A stretch of DNA of 64,000 nt from Lomentospora prolificans (Eukaryota; Ascomycota; Sordariomycetes; Microascales; Microascaceae). Both the position numbers and the translations under genes were made by a program. Shown in pieces: positions 36,601 through 48,600 of the stretch. Position 1 is the stretch's first letter. Every line of letters starts with the position of its first letter. The DNA lies in contig JARFXM010000002.1 of the NCBI GenBank assembly GCA_029532625.1, forward strand, positions 620,001-684,000, written 5' to 3'. The notes under the pieces are model-generated. The model was not told where the DNA came from. It ran no database searches and saw nothing but the letters and a program-made list of their open reading frames with translations.

Positions 36601-38039
36601 AAACACGTCACGACATGTCTGAACGAGATCGAATGGTCAACGACGCCAGGTCGCCTCTTTAAACACTCATCCGACGGAGCAAGCCCCCGGTCACTGTTGC
36701 TGGCGCCTTGTTTTCTGAATGCTTCGAGGTCAATCCTTCCTCGCAGGTTATTCCCCAAACCCGGGTCTTCCTTGTCTTTGTCTCTCTTGTCTAGGGCAGA
36801 AGGACTATTGAATTCGGATGCTCTTCGAGTCACGAGCCCCAGAGCACAAGCCCGGTACCGCGGAGAGAGACCCAGAGATTAGACTTGCCCCATCTTCTAG
36901 TGAAATTTCGAACCTTTTTTCCTTGTTGCGACACCTCTCCTAGTCCCTTTTCTCTTTTCGATTCCCAAATCACCACTGTTCTGGTTGTTCTTGCCCGTCG
37001 TCCCAACTCTCTCTCTCTCTTTCCTATTTCCTACTGGAGAGCCGACCAGCTCCTCATCCAAGTCTCTCTCGGTTCCGCCCATCCGTGAATCACTAATTGC
37101 CAATCCTATGCACGACTTGTACTAGGCAGACGTTGCCTGCCACGGCCGCTGCATTGGGGAAACAATCGTCAGCCACAGACCACGCCCATCTGCCTGCATT
37201 TGTCCTGCACGGCGCCCCGTCACTTGCGCTCGCACCAGTGCATGCAACCATCCAACCGCCCTTCCGTTTTCGACTGCTCTCTTTCCGCTTGTGACTTTGG
37301 AGTGTTTCCGTCACACATCCTTCCTGCGCTCCTCCTGTTCCCCTTCTTTTTGGGTTTTCTTTTTCCTTTCTCAGATACCAACTACCGCTGCAACAAGCCC
37401 GTCGTCTTGGTCACGTCTCTGCCTCTCTTCATTACGCAACAGCAGAGCGGGCATTGGTCTTGCATCTTGGTGGTATTGGCCTGCTAAAAGGGCTTGGTTT
37501 CCCAAAAGCAAAGAGTTTCGAGAAACCCCTTTCGAAAAACAAGGTCAAGGGCCATCCAAGAAACCAGCCAAGGTCGACAAGGGATACGCTCGCCTAAACC
37601 CGAAATAGGGGACAAGAGACGGGTGAGGAGCCGCAACTCCCTCTGTTGATTTGTGAGTGACATTTTTCAACACCATCTGCTTCTATTGTTCCATTGATTG
37701 GGATCGTTCTGTATTATATTTGATCCATCCTTCATTTCTCCACAATTTCCCTGCAGGGCGCCGGGCGGTTTTTTTCTTCCGTTCTCGCTTGGCGCAGAGG
37801 AGTGAAGGGAACCAGCTCCGTTTTTCCTAGCCGTTAGAATGAGATTCATTGTCCTTATTTTTTCGATTAAACACTCGCCCTCCCACTTGTTTTTTTTTCC
37901 CTCCCAGGCTTCCACTCCGCGAAACGCAACGACACACCTTGTGCCAGGCGTGCGTATATGTAATTACACTGGAACCTCGGGGTCTTTGAAATTTCCTTGC
38001 TCACTGATCTCTCGGCGACGCCACTACTGCCAATCCTGA

Positions 38040-38394
38040 CAATTTCTCTCAGTCCAGCACGTGCGACCACAGCTGGTCGCAAGGAGCTGGAGTCAGCGCC
38101 GCCCGCCGCCGCTCGCGCTCGCGCTCGCCTCAAGAACCCCACCACCCCCTAGTCGCATTCAACCTGTGACCTCACCACCCCCGAGCCGAGAAACTCTCTT
38201 TCTGGCCCGAGTCTTGGTCCTTGTCCTCACGGCACGCAACTCAAATACACAGAAACACACACTGATTGACCAGGCACCCCACCTTCGCATCTCGGGAAAC
38301 TTAAAATATCCAATTCACTCTCATATCCCTCTCCACTCCCTCTCTTCCTTCCTCTCCCCTCCTCCTTCTACCCATACTTGTCTACCTCTCGAAT
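38040..38394 (+). promoter_or_regulatory. Pyrimidine-rich leader of the kinase gene
   Basis: The 350 bases before the ATG at 38395 are poor in G on the + strand. They end in about 50 bases of almost pure CT (38341-38390), the usual look of a fungal core promoter or 5' leader. No TATA box can be assigned with confidence. Confidence 0.45.
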
Positions 38395-40635
38395 ATGACG
38401 GGATTGTCCCCACAAGACTCGGGTCCTGACAGCCGTGTTCTCCAACACTCGAATGGCACATATCAATCGACCGTCTCCGCCTCTCCTAAGCCGATCCATG
38501 TAGACACTTCGTCCATAGGACATACGCCTCGACATGCCACCCCTCTTCGAACCTCGTTTGAAGCCTCTCCAACATCCTCTCCCGAACGAATAGTCCATCC
38601 TCATGCAGGTTCCTCGAGCCACTTTTACGCTTCGAATCCCCAATTCCGCTCTTCTACGATAGCGCCTTCCCCCCCGGCCTCGATCGACCCTAGCTCAGCC
38701 TCTGGATACTACTCGCGAGACCAGCCCGCGACGCCTAGCGGTTCTGCTTCTAGCAGCCTCCGTTATCACGGCGCCGTGGATATCCCACAGCCCCCTCGGT
38801 CAGATTCTGGAGACGACCGAAGACGCCTCTCCATAGGCAGGACCTTGCACCATAAGACTTCAAATTCGAGCTTAGTCCCCGTGTCGAGGACGCCAAGCTT
38901 CAAGAGGCCTCTCTCCAGTAGTCTCGGCAGCGCCTCTGGAGCTAGCTCGCTTGTGGGCAGCCCCATAATATCGGCTTTGGGGGACGTGACGCCATTGCCG
39001 TCGCCCCTCCTATCTCAACATTCTCCAGGCCCTTGGCGGAAACTTGGCGGCAGCCCTCCTTCAAGAGGGAGCATGTCTGCCTCCGAGACCCACTTGACGG
39101 CGAGTCCCAGGAACATCCGAGATGATGGCTCGCCCAAAGCGCCCCAGTACCTCGGCGACAACCTAGTCATGCCCGGGCCGGCCATCAACGAGCAGAAGGC
39201 GGGGGCTAACGGGCCCTCCCATAAACCGCAGCATAGCCGTGGTCGAAGCATCAGCCTATACGTACCCGATCCTTTGCTAATACCTAAGCGACATGGCACC
39301 GTATCCGGTGCGCATGTGACACCTGAAGAGGTTGAATCGGCCGAACCCCAATTGCGCAGAGAGATGCACCTTGCGGAGGCCCGTGGTATCACCCCAACTG
39401 TTGCGAAACCTCCGACGCCACCTCCAAGCGAATCCTCTAAGGACGCCGAAACTGGCGAGGCAACGCTTGAGAAGAGCAAGCGTGACAGCCCTGAAATTTT
39501 CAAGGCGAGAGATCGATTCGATGGCAAGAAGCGAAAGTGGAGAGCGGTGAGGTTTTTAGGTCAAGGGACCTTTAGTCGAGTTATACTTGCCACGAGTCAA
39601 ATAGGAATCGACGATGATGGTGATGACAGCGTCAACGTGGAGGATTCTGGGGCGCCTACCCCGACCATCGATCCCGATCGCAAAACACTTGTGGCCGTCA
39701 AGGTGTGCGAACATGGCCCACGTGGCGGTGCTAGTGAGGATCGCATCGAGATGAGCTTGAAGCGCGAGCTTGAGATCATGAAGTGCATTAGTCACCCCTC
39801 ACTTGTTCACCTGAAAGCCTGGAGTATTGAGCCGACGCGCGCCCTCCTCGTTCTCAGCTATTGTCCCGGAGGAGACCTGTTTGATGTAGCCACCGGCCAT
39901 CGCGAGCTCCTCAAACCCTCCCTTCTTAGGAGGATGTTTGCCGAGTTAATGGGCGCGGTCCAGTATCTCCACAAGCAGTTTATCGTCCATCGTGACATTA
40001 AACTCGAAAGTGAGTTCTCCCTAGAACCTCCGCTTCCAAAATCAAACAGAAATGCTAACTTGCCGGCCACAGACGTGCTTGTCAACATGCCCGCTACGGA
40101 GCTCGCTGATCCCACTATTGACTGGACCAAGTATCCCCATTCCGTCATTACCCTAACCGATCTCGGCCTCTCTAGGCGGATTGCCGAGGACGAGAAGCTT
40201 GAGACGAGATGCGGATCTGACGACTATGCGGCTCCTGAGGTTATTATGGGACAACCCTACGATGGCCGGGCTACGGACGCTTGGTCTCTCGGTGTGCTTC
40301 TCTACGCCCTGCTCGAGGCGCGTTTACCCTTTGATCCTACCCCAAATATGAGCGATGCACACCGCATGCGAAGCAGGACGAGTCATCGCATCGCGCGTGT
40401 TGAGTGGAGATGGGTCGAGTACGGTGGCGATGAAGGCGACCACGAGGCCGACATTGACAAATTCAAGAAGAAGGACCTTCTCGGGGCCATGGAAATTACC
40501 GAGGGCCTTCTCAAGCGAGCGCGCAGTCGGTGGACCATCGACAAGGTAGCTAGTTCGGCTTGGGTCGCAGGTGCTATCGACCTCCCTAACGGCCTCGTGT
40601 TCAGGGAAGAGGAAAAGGCGGAGGAGGTTTCCTAA
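38395..40635 (+). CDS. Serine/threonine protein kinase with long disordered N-terminus
   Basis: Exons 38395-40009 and 40073-40635 give 725 residues. The first 375 or so residues are Ser/Pro-rich with many SP/TP sites and no domain, probably a regulatory disordered arm. The kinase domain follows: glycine loop GQGTFSRV (about 387-394), VAVKV lysine, HRDIKLEN catalytic loop at 532-539, DLG in place of DFG at 568-570, AAPEV (about 592) and DAWSLGVLLYALLEARLPFD in the C-lobe. The 63-nt intron splits the loop asparagine codon, and splicing restores KLENVLVN. All catalytic residues (Lys, HRD Asp, loop Asn, DLG Asp) are present, so it should be active. A 20-residue stretch separates the catalytic loop from DLG. 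I do not assign an orthologue. The ATG lies directly after a pyrimidine-rich leader. Confidence 0.9.
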   Translation: MTGLSPQDSGPDSRVLQHSNGTYQSTVSASPKPIHVDTSSIGHTPRHATPLRTSFEASPTSSPERIVHPHAGSSSHFYASNPQFRSSTIAPSPPASIDPSSASGYYSRDQPATPSGSASSSLRYHGAVDIPQPPRSDSGDDRRRLSIGRTLHHKTSNSSLVPVSRTPSFKRPLSSSLGSASGASSLVGSPIISALGDVTPLPSPLLSQHSPGPWRKLGGSPPSRGSMSASETHLTASPRNIRDDGSPKAPQYLGDNLVMPGPAINEQKAGANGPSHKPQHSRGRSISLYVPDPLLIPKRHGTVSGAHVTPEEVESAEPQLRREMHLAEARGITPTVAKPPTPPPSESSKDAETGEATLEKSKRDSPEIFKARDRFDGKKRKWRAVRFLGQGTFSRVILATSQIGIDDDGDDSVNVEDSGAPTPTIDPDRKTLVAVKVCEHGPRGGASEDRIEMSLKRELEIMKCISHPSLVHLKAWSIEPTRALLVLSYCPGGDLFDVATGHRELLKPSLLRRMFAELMGAVQYLHKQFIVHRDIKLESEFSLEPPLPKSNRNANLPATDVLVNMPATELADPTIDWTKYPHSVITLTDLGLSRRIAEDEKLETRCGSDDYAAPEVIMGQPYDGRATDAWSLGVLLYALLEARLPFDPTPNMSDAHRMRSRTSHRIARVEWRWVEYGGDEGDHEADIDKFKKKDLLGAMEITEGLLKRARSRWTIDKVASSAWVAGAIDLPNGLVFREEEKAEEVS

Positions 40636-43624
40636 GCTATGTATGCGGTCGGTTGTTTAAACCTCAACCCATCAATGTTGCCCCAACATACACAAGCCTT
40701 GCTTTATAGCCGGCTCCTCCCCCTCTCGAGGCCGAATCGCATCATCGGCCGAAACGCGCTTCCCTTGTCTATCGTTTTGGACGTGCCTTGTCATTCTTTT
40801 TGCAGCACATAGGGGAAATCTCCTTAGCGGATGGGCTCTGAAGGATTATCATCAAGACCTGGAGGGCGCGAGGTGAATACTAACATCTACATATTGACGT
40901 GGCGCCAGATACATTGCCTATTCCCGGGGATGACGGACAAATACGGCAGAAATGGGGCTTCTTTTCCTTACCCTTCAGATGTACATTACAAGCTTCTTTT
41001 TTTCATTTTGCCCTTCTTCTTTTTCTACTCTCTTTCTCTCTTCTTCGTTGGCTTTAACGAGAAGATTCTCGTCGGAAGCATCTCGAGGCGCGGTTTCTTT
41101 TCTGGCTTAAGCGTCTCGTCTCTTATTCTTCTTCGTTCGTTACTCCCCGAGCATGTCGCTTGCCTCTTTTCCCGGTTCTTACCCACCACGTTTGTTGGAT
41201 ATTTTGGCGCGTTTTCTTTTTGAGAGCTGTACATAGCTTGGGATATAGACTTTCTTGTTTCCTCTTTCTAGAATATATGTAACATTAGAAAGGACAGAAC
41301 GCGTAAAACTTTATGAGGAAATAGTACTTGGGTGGGTTATTATAGAAGGACGAGGCAAGGGTTATTAATGTATGTTAGGCCGAGGTCTTAGCGGTAGATG
41401 TTTAATATGAACTGGATTTGGCGTACTTGCGTTGATTCTGTAGGCGGTGTGTTCTGTCGCTCTAGTAAGCCTATCGTCCCATGGCCTTGCTCATAGCTAT
41501 GTGTATCGTGATCTTTCCGTCCTGCAGTTAAGATGAGAACGGAGGGGAGCTTCACACGGAACTAGTGCCGCTTTTGCACCTGCGTTTGACAAAAGTTCCC
41601 CTTCATATGTTTCCCTAGAGCTAAGGGTCGGGTTGGAGTAGGTGGTGTCTGCGGATGGATTCAGACGCATGGACACAAGGGAGGCCAGCTACACCAAGGG
41701 GAGCAAAGACGGGGTGCTTGAGCTGGCCATCATGGCTGACCTTTTGGGAGGCGCGGCAGGCACGTCTCGATGCGGAATGGGCGAGCGCCGCCTGGCCTTC
41801 CTTCCCGGGAGCGTAGTCTGCAGATCGCGAACGGGCCTAGATGGGGTCAAATGCAGGCCGAGTAACACTCGCTGAGGCAATTGGTGCCCGGGGGGGGAAG
41901 AGAGGGGGGGGGCCGGTGTTTTGCATGGCGAGGCGTAATGGAAAGGCTTCACTAGCCCTTTGAAATTCGAGCTGCGTCTACCTTCTAGGGAGGGTGTTTC
42001 GATGAGTAGCGCATACTTGACCGACGTGAGCGACCGGGTATATATCACATATATCACAGCTTCTATATCACGCCTCGTGTAGGGCGGGGATACGGGGCGG
42101 CGTCAAGCGAAGCGGATGGCATATCCCGATGTGGTGCGAGAGCCGCAATCTCCAATTCCATTCTATTGCGACAGATCTGCCCTTATCACGAGGGAAGGGG
42201 TGCGAATCGGGGTTGAGAGCACGCGCGGATTTGCTAGCAGAGATCCGGCGGCTGCATCATTCTCCCCCACTCTTTCGAGATCATGAATGCGCCCTCGATG
42301 GTGCTCGGCGCGCCCAGTACGTTCGGAAAGAAGGTCTTGAAGCAGATCAGCTACCAACATTTCCTCTCACCCCCCCTTCCCCTGGAGTCCCCTGCCGCGG
42401 GGCGTTTTCTCCGGTGCATACATTTTACGGATTTCTATGCTCTTCTTACATGAGGGGGAGTGGCCGTCCACGGACGTGTTGCAGTCTTTTGAAATGGGGG
42501 TCATTTTCTATTTCGTGTTTTTATCCGCCTCACGATACTGCGGCTTGCGATTTCAACTTTCGAGCGGGCCAACGTTCAACTCGAAGAGCAGTCTGTCTGA
42601 GGTTGGCCTGGGATGCTTGGTATCAAGGGTTTCTTTGTTCGATGCACGTCGCCAGCGATGATTTGCATATATCTGTAGAGGCGCGCTCACTTCCGCCTCT
42701 AGGTTGCTCCGTTTATCTCTTGTTCGGGGAGCTTCCCGCTTGGGAAGTAGACCTCTATCCCAATGAAGAAGGTGGGAAGAGAGAAGCAGCTTCACAGGTC
42801 TCACAGGTCTCACAGGACCCCGGTTTTCCCCTCAGGTACTGTGGAAAAGATTGGAGGACGGCGGTGGGGAGGGGAGGGTTCTGGATGGGGCTTAGCCCGG
42901 ATATGCAATGCCTAGGGTCCCTTTCTTTTGATCTGGTGCGGCATCGATTGGGATGTGGTGGGTGTTCCCTTTAGGAAGGATTTGGAGTGGATGTTGGGTA
43001 GGATTGGGGGGACGAGCTTAATGATGGATAACTGGGAGGATAAGGCTTTTTTTTTTTCCTTTACTTTTTCTCTTCACCAGAGTCGTGAGGGAGGGATAAC
43101 TCGGTTGATATAGAGACTGGGGTTATTAGAGTCTCAATCCGATAGCACCGAAGGGTGAGATACAACGGTTTCGAGCATCTGGATGAGGGCGACGAAAGAG
43201 GTTTGGGTTAATAAACGAATCTTTTGTCGAGATACGAAGAAATACAACCTTGGTCCGATAAACGCCTCTTTAGTTGATAGCTGACACGTCCCAGGTTGAT
43301 TTCCTTGGGATGAGTGAGGGAGGCTCCCTTCCCTCCCCGTCTTTGCCCGGGCTCGGCCGCCGGGTATTACGATGTAATCTCTGTACTCCGTATGGTGTGG
43401 TCCTGCCCACCCAAAAAGAGAAAGAAAAAAAATTATTAGCCTCCATCACACCTCCTACCTGTGACTCATTTTTCGCGGCTCAGCGCCACGATAACAACGA
43501 CCAGAACCACACGAAGAAGAAATTTTTTTTTCTTTTTAACAAAAAAGGCCCCCACACAAGAAGGGTTTATAGGCTCAATTGAGGAAAGAACAATCCAACA
43601 ATCACACAAGATTTTAAATACCCA
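40636..43624. other. 3 kb intergenic region between kinase and tRNA
   Basis: The first part is T-rich kinase 3' region (about 40980-41270). An ATG frame of 281 codons at 42129-42974 (+) has no recognisable domain and no coding-like composition; it is reported as a finding rather than a gene. A 9-bp tandem repeat lies at 42792. Nothing else can be supported. Confidence 0.5.
42792..42817. repeat. Three tandem copies of TCACAGGTC
   Basis: Nine-base unit at 42792, 42801 and 42810; the third copy is incomplete. Confidence 0.9.
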
Positions 43625-43696
43625 AGCATTGTAGCTCAGGGGTAGAGCACTGGGCTCATAACCCAGGGGACCTAGGATCGAAACCTAGCAATGCTA
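43625..43696 (+). tRNA. Initiator tRNA-Met (CAU)
   Basis: The 72-nt sequence folds into a full cloverleaf: 7-bp acceptor AGCATTG/CAATGCT with discriminator A, D-arm GCTC/GAGC, anticodon arm CTGGG-CTCATAA-CCCAG, five-base variable loop, and T-arm CTAGG-ATCGAAA-CCTAG. The features that mark eukaryotic initiators are all present: A1:T72 pair, three consecutive G:C pairs below the CAT anticodon loop, and A54 and A60 in the T-loop (ATCGAAA instead of TTC). There is no intron. The internal A and B boxes should drive RNA polymerase III. It supplies the Met-tRNA used at start codons. An identical copy lies on the other strand at 55707-55778. Confidence 0.95.
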
Positions 43697-43705
43697 CGAA
43701 ATGGC

Positions 43706-43715
43706 TTTTTTTTTT
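43706..43715 (+). terminator. Pol III terminator, T10
   Basis: Ten T residues begin 10 nt after the tRNA 3' end, the standard RNA polymerase III stop signal. Confidence 0.85.
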
Positions 43716-44082
43716 TATATCTTTTTTTTTTGTCCATTCTTTTCAACCTTGGAGGTGGACGAGCTGACAACCTTCCAATGTTGAGAGTCTGGCCTTGTTT
43801 CTTCTCTTCTTGATACGTGGTGTCAGTGGGACAGCAAAATTATGTTTCCCCAATGTTATCGATGCTTCTCATTGTTTCCGCGAGTAAGCCATTGCGCCGG
43901 AGAAATGGATGATGAATTAAAATCAAGAGATTATCACGGATCGAACCGGCCAACAGTCGTGTAAGCCGCCAGGCCGGCAGGAACATCGAAACACACGACT
44001 TTCCCTTGAGCACTCTCAGCTTCACATGTCGCAGTGCCCCCTCTGCTTTTGCCTGTCGACGTCTTGTTGAAGCCGTAAATAG

Positions 44083-44104
44083 AAAAAAAAAAAAAAAAAA
44101 AAAA
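44083..44104. repeat. A22 homopolymer
   Basis: Twenty-two consecutive A residues. Confidence 0.9.
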
Positions 44105-44306
44105 GCCAATTCTTCAAAATTACGCTCACAACAACTCAAAAACATGACATCATCGAATCGCGAAGATGGCGGTTCGGTTGTTAGAGGGCTCGCCTACCGC
44201 GCAAGACGGGTAGCCTGACCGAAACCTGCATCTCAATGCTCTTTCTAACATTCATTGATCGAAGACAGCGCGGCCGCTCCCGCCGCAGACTAGAAGAACG
44301 GCAACC

Positions 44307-44324
44307 AAAAAAAAAAAAAAAAAA
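44307..44324. repeat. A18 homopolymer
   Basis: Eighteen consecutive A residues, followed by T and five more A. Confidence 0.9.
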
Positions 44325-45674
44325 TAAAAAACTAAGACTTGCGGTCTACTCTTGGGTGTCTCTTCTTCGTGCGTAACCGTTAGGCACCCGTTAGGGAAAA
44401 GAAACAGGATCTCCCGTTGTTTCACCTTGCCGCACACGGCCTCGGCCGTCGCCATTTACGATCGTAGGCTTAGTCCTCTCCTCTTGCTTTTGATCTACGC
44501 TGTTCGGGGAGATTATGAGAGATTATGACGAAGGGGCTCAGCACACAATCTGCGCAACGTGTTCCACACGGACGGGAGGGGTTAAAAGAAAAAAAAACCG
44601 CCCTGTCTCTTCCCGGTGAGCCAGCTTTGAAGATTTGGCGTCGGGTTGGGAAAGGGAGAGCAAATTGGCCACGGCCACCTTGTCAGTTGCTCGCATGTCC
44701 GGGCCGTATTTTTTTGCTTGACCCTGGAAGGAAACTTGGAATTCCACTTTTTTACCCACTTAGCAATGCTTGTCTGACGCTTGTTCGTAGCAGGAGCAGT
44801 AGTGGCCACTGGGGAAGAGAACGGTACCAGTCTGTCTCGCCCGGCACTTGGCGCCCAAGGTGAAGGGAAAGCACCTTGGCGGGCCGGAGACAACGCCGGC
44901 CTTAACTGCAGATTTGGAATATGGAAAACCCTGGCACGCTAGCGCCTGGCGAGGTAAAAAAAGAGGACCCCTAATAAAATCACAACATATTCTTCGAGCC
45001 TCGGCTTGGGAAGCTGCGCGTCGCGCCTCATTAGTTGGGGACCTTTCGTTCATACTCTGACAAACCCACTTTGTATGTTTGAGGCCAAAAAAAAAATGTG
45101 CGTGTAGAAACTCGGTCGGGTGCACGTGTAAGCCTAGAGCTGAAATTATCGACAAGCTTCCCGCCCGCCCTTAAAAGTCCGGCTCAGCGAGACATCCAGC
45201 ACTGATGGACACTATCTCGCCATGATTGAACCAGCGTCGGCCCAGCCAAAGGCGATCGACACGAAGGGGTCGACGTCCCCCAAAATATGGGCCCAGAACC
45301 TCGTGCTCGGTAGTCGCCTATACTTTGGGGAACACTAACACACTTTTTGGGTGTTGATGACGCTGATCGGCATGGGTATTAGAGGCGCTTTCGGTTTGGG
45401 GGCCAGCGGGGCGAGGCAAAGTATGGCCTGGCGGTGTAACATGTAGCATTCCCCAAACGAACAGCCTCCCTCGAGCATGGAAACTCTGTTTTGCCCTATC
45501 CCGGGGCACCTGGTCATGGCCATTCTCGTGTGTACGTTCAAGGCCAGCATAGAATGGCTTGTCCCGCTGGCCGTATATAACAGCAGTTTGGGGGAAGATG
45601 CGTCGGGCTCTTTCTTGTTGAGAGTTCCCGTGCCTTTCCTTTCCCACTTCCCCCGCTTGATACATAGAAAAGGA

Positions 45675-45691
45675 GGGGGGGGGGGGGGGGG
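45675..45691. repeat. G17 homopolymer
   Basis: Seventeen consecutive G residues on the + strand, the longest G run in the window. Confidence 0.9.
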
Positions 45692-48600
45692 TTCGATCTT
45701 TGATGTGGTAAGGCTCGAATGGTTAGAGACGACCTGCCAGGATGTTTCGGAAAGCCAACGGAAAGTTGCTTCGAGAGACGAAATCTAAAGTAGAGGAGAA
45801 GAAAATAGATGAGCTGTGATTCGCCATTGCCTCCTAATTCTCTCGGACCAATCGATTGCTCGATTATTCGGGTTGGCTGGCGGAATGGCTGTGGGGGAAG
45901 CGGACCCAGTGGGTCATCTTAATATTCCTTGCCCTCAGAGAGCGCTGGGACGGTGACAATGGTGCAACTGGTGCTTGTTAACGAGAGAGATCATCCAACG
46001 ACCTGCCGTTTCTAGAAAGAGGTGGTTTGAATTCGCAATGCACATGATTGGGACGGGGCCTAGTAATGACAGGGGAGCAGTCCTTCGGCTTTCATTGAGC
46101 CACAAGGGGCGCTGAGGATTCGAAGGCGCTGGCAATCTCCGCCTGGTCACCCGTCATTTCCCGCCGTTCTGGCGCTATCGACGGGCGGGTATTGATGAAC
46201 TGGCCTTGCCACCACGGAGATAGAAATCAGAGGGGAAAAAAGATGTTACCCAGATGCCACAAAAAGTCTCTGCGTTTTTGGTATATGGATGACTTCATGT
46301 TGGGAGTGCCTCAAAGCCATGGAAGGAAAAAAAGTAAGAATATAAAGACGAATAAAAGCTTAAGAGAACCTGATGCGATAGTATGGTCATACTGAAGCGG
46401 TTGGAGCGGGCTTCTCGCAGCAGAAGGCAGGGCCACCGCCATCAAGAGAGCCTCACATTTGTCCCCGCCACTCTTACCCATGGTCAGAAACTCTGACGAC
46501 GAGGTACCGTGAATGGGGGCTCAAGGGCTTTTGTCATTGTAATTGCTGCGTCCTCGTGAGGAGAAGGAGTGCCGCTTGACGTTGACCTGGTTTTCTCACC
46601 AGGCCTAGTTTGCTTGCCTTGGCTTGCTGCTATCTAAGTCAAGCCCGACGCCCATGCCTAGTCCCATTTATCCGTACGTCGCTGTTCCTTCCATTTGAAA
46701 AGTTTGGGGAATGAAGCGGCGGTGTGTTGGAATAATAGTTGTACAACTTCAGGTCGATGTCATGCCAAAGCTCGGACTTTCACCTAATTGATCAAATGAC
46801 TCCAATCTCTCGTGGATGAGGAGCTGTGACATGTACCAAGGTAGTGGTGATCAGTATCTGCATAGCATCCCGCCTCAATCTAGTTGGAGGTGAGCCATAC
46901 TCTTAGTCGCAAGGCGGGATAGCAGCGTTCAGCATCGCCCTCGCTTCTGGTGGGCTTACTGTACGGATGGTGTCTTCGATGTGGGGAATGCTAGAATGTA
47001 TGCATCGCAATATATGCCGTGTCGCACTCGACAGGACCGCACCGTTGCGGACATCTCACCCCATGCATATCAGTCTATCTAGTCTAAAGTCGAACGTCTG
47101 TTTGGCTGTCTCTAATCAACCACGTGTGTGCGTGGCAGTGGTATGGATGACGATGGAATGTGGCAACTAAACTACTATCCAGAGTATACAAATACGTCGG
47201 GTGCCGCTGGACTGGATACTGAGAGTACGTAGATGGGGCTCGAAGCCGCAAATGGTGATAAGGATCTATGATGGCATCGTACTTGTAGGAGATAGTACCT
47301 CCTCGTAGTCTCCGGCCGCTGTGGTTAGTGATTGATAGGATGGCGGATCCGGGAAGTTTCAGACTCTGGCTTCCAATCTTTGTTTGTCTCTGAGAGGTCT
47401 CTCCTATTTTACCCCCAGTTTTTCCCCACAGCACTTCTCGGTCAAATTCAGAGGTCGCGCCCGCTCGGCGCATTTCGACGCCACCCAAGGAAGCCCGAGG
47501 AAGCCCTCCCATTCGCCATCCAGACGCCTGGTCATCGAATGTAACGATGCATTGCCAGGCCTTCCTTGCTTCATTCTCTTTTTTGGGTCGACCTTAACTC
47601 CCTCAAAGATACACTTACTCAGTCCGGAGTAGTTTCTTTCATGTTTGGTACTCGACTGGGCTTAGCTGAAGTACCAACTCTTGCGGCCCTTAAAAAGGAG
47701 CGAAGTGTTGAGAAAGGATGTCTGCATTCAATACGTGACAGAGTCGCTATGACTTTGGGGCAGGACATCCAGCTGTCACCTTAGCTCTTGAGAGGTGCTA
47801 TTGTCTAAATACTTCCTTGCTTGCAATGAGGTGCTATCTCCCAGTGCAGGACGCTGACCTGCACGCCTCTCCTAAGTACCGGCACCAAGAAATGCTATGT
47901 CTTATGGGGGAGGGGGCCGCATTAGAGTCAGTGGTTTGCCGTTTTACTGTCAGCAACGACGGACGTGGCGGATGTGAAATGCTCCTTGAGGGGCGAGCTG
48001 TGTCGACAAGGCGACAAGGCTAGCTGAGAGGGTAGAGACTTTCTTCGAAGGATACTGCCCCCCCTTCCATCATATTTCCTTTGACTCAGGGACGAGGTGG
48101 GGAGCCGCGCTCAAGTTGAGTGTGAATAATATAGAACAAACCCCCCCCGAAAACGAGACGCGACCCAACTCCAATAGAATTAGGGGGAGGGAAATGCGGA
48201 CGACCTCTCCAGCCAGCCAACAAGAGCCAGTGAAAAGACGATAACAGACGAAGCAGGGACACAGACGAGCAGACAGGCAAACAGGGTATTAGTACGGGGA
48301 CGCGGGTTAGGTGGGTGGGCACGGGGGAAGGGCCCATATGGCTTACCCGGCGTGGATAATTAGACGAGGAACTTTTGTCGGGTGGGCTACTTGTCCGCTG
48401 CAACTCCACGGTTACCGCACGAGTACCTGGCTTAACGCCGAAACAAAGCTAACAAGGGCCCGTACCTTTCCTGGTACCCTGACATGCCTGCCTCTTTGGC
48501 CTTTGACTTCGTGCTTGGTCTTTCTTTCTTTCTTTTGGCAATTGTCCCCGAATTCCCCCCTTCCCCTGTGGCACTTGCATCAGAATGGCTCGCTTTAAGC

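Larger units (their letters stand above)
33464..38394. other. 4.9 kb gene-free stretch upstream of the kinase gene
   Basis: It holds the 3' region of the ankyrin/zinc-finger gene, a T20 tract, and scattered short frames without recognisable domains (for example 35647-36204 -, mostly Ser/Pro/Leu). GCCAGCC words occur at about 35299 and 36449. From about 36900 the + strand is increasingly CT-rich, which suggests that a long leader or promoter of the kinase gene begins there. Confidence 0.55.
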
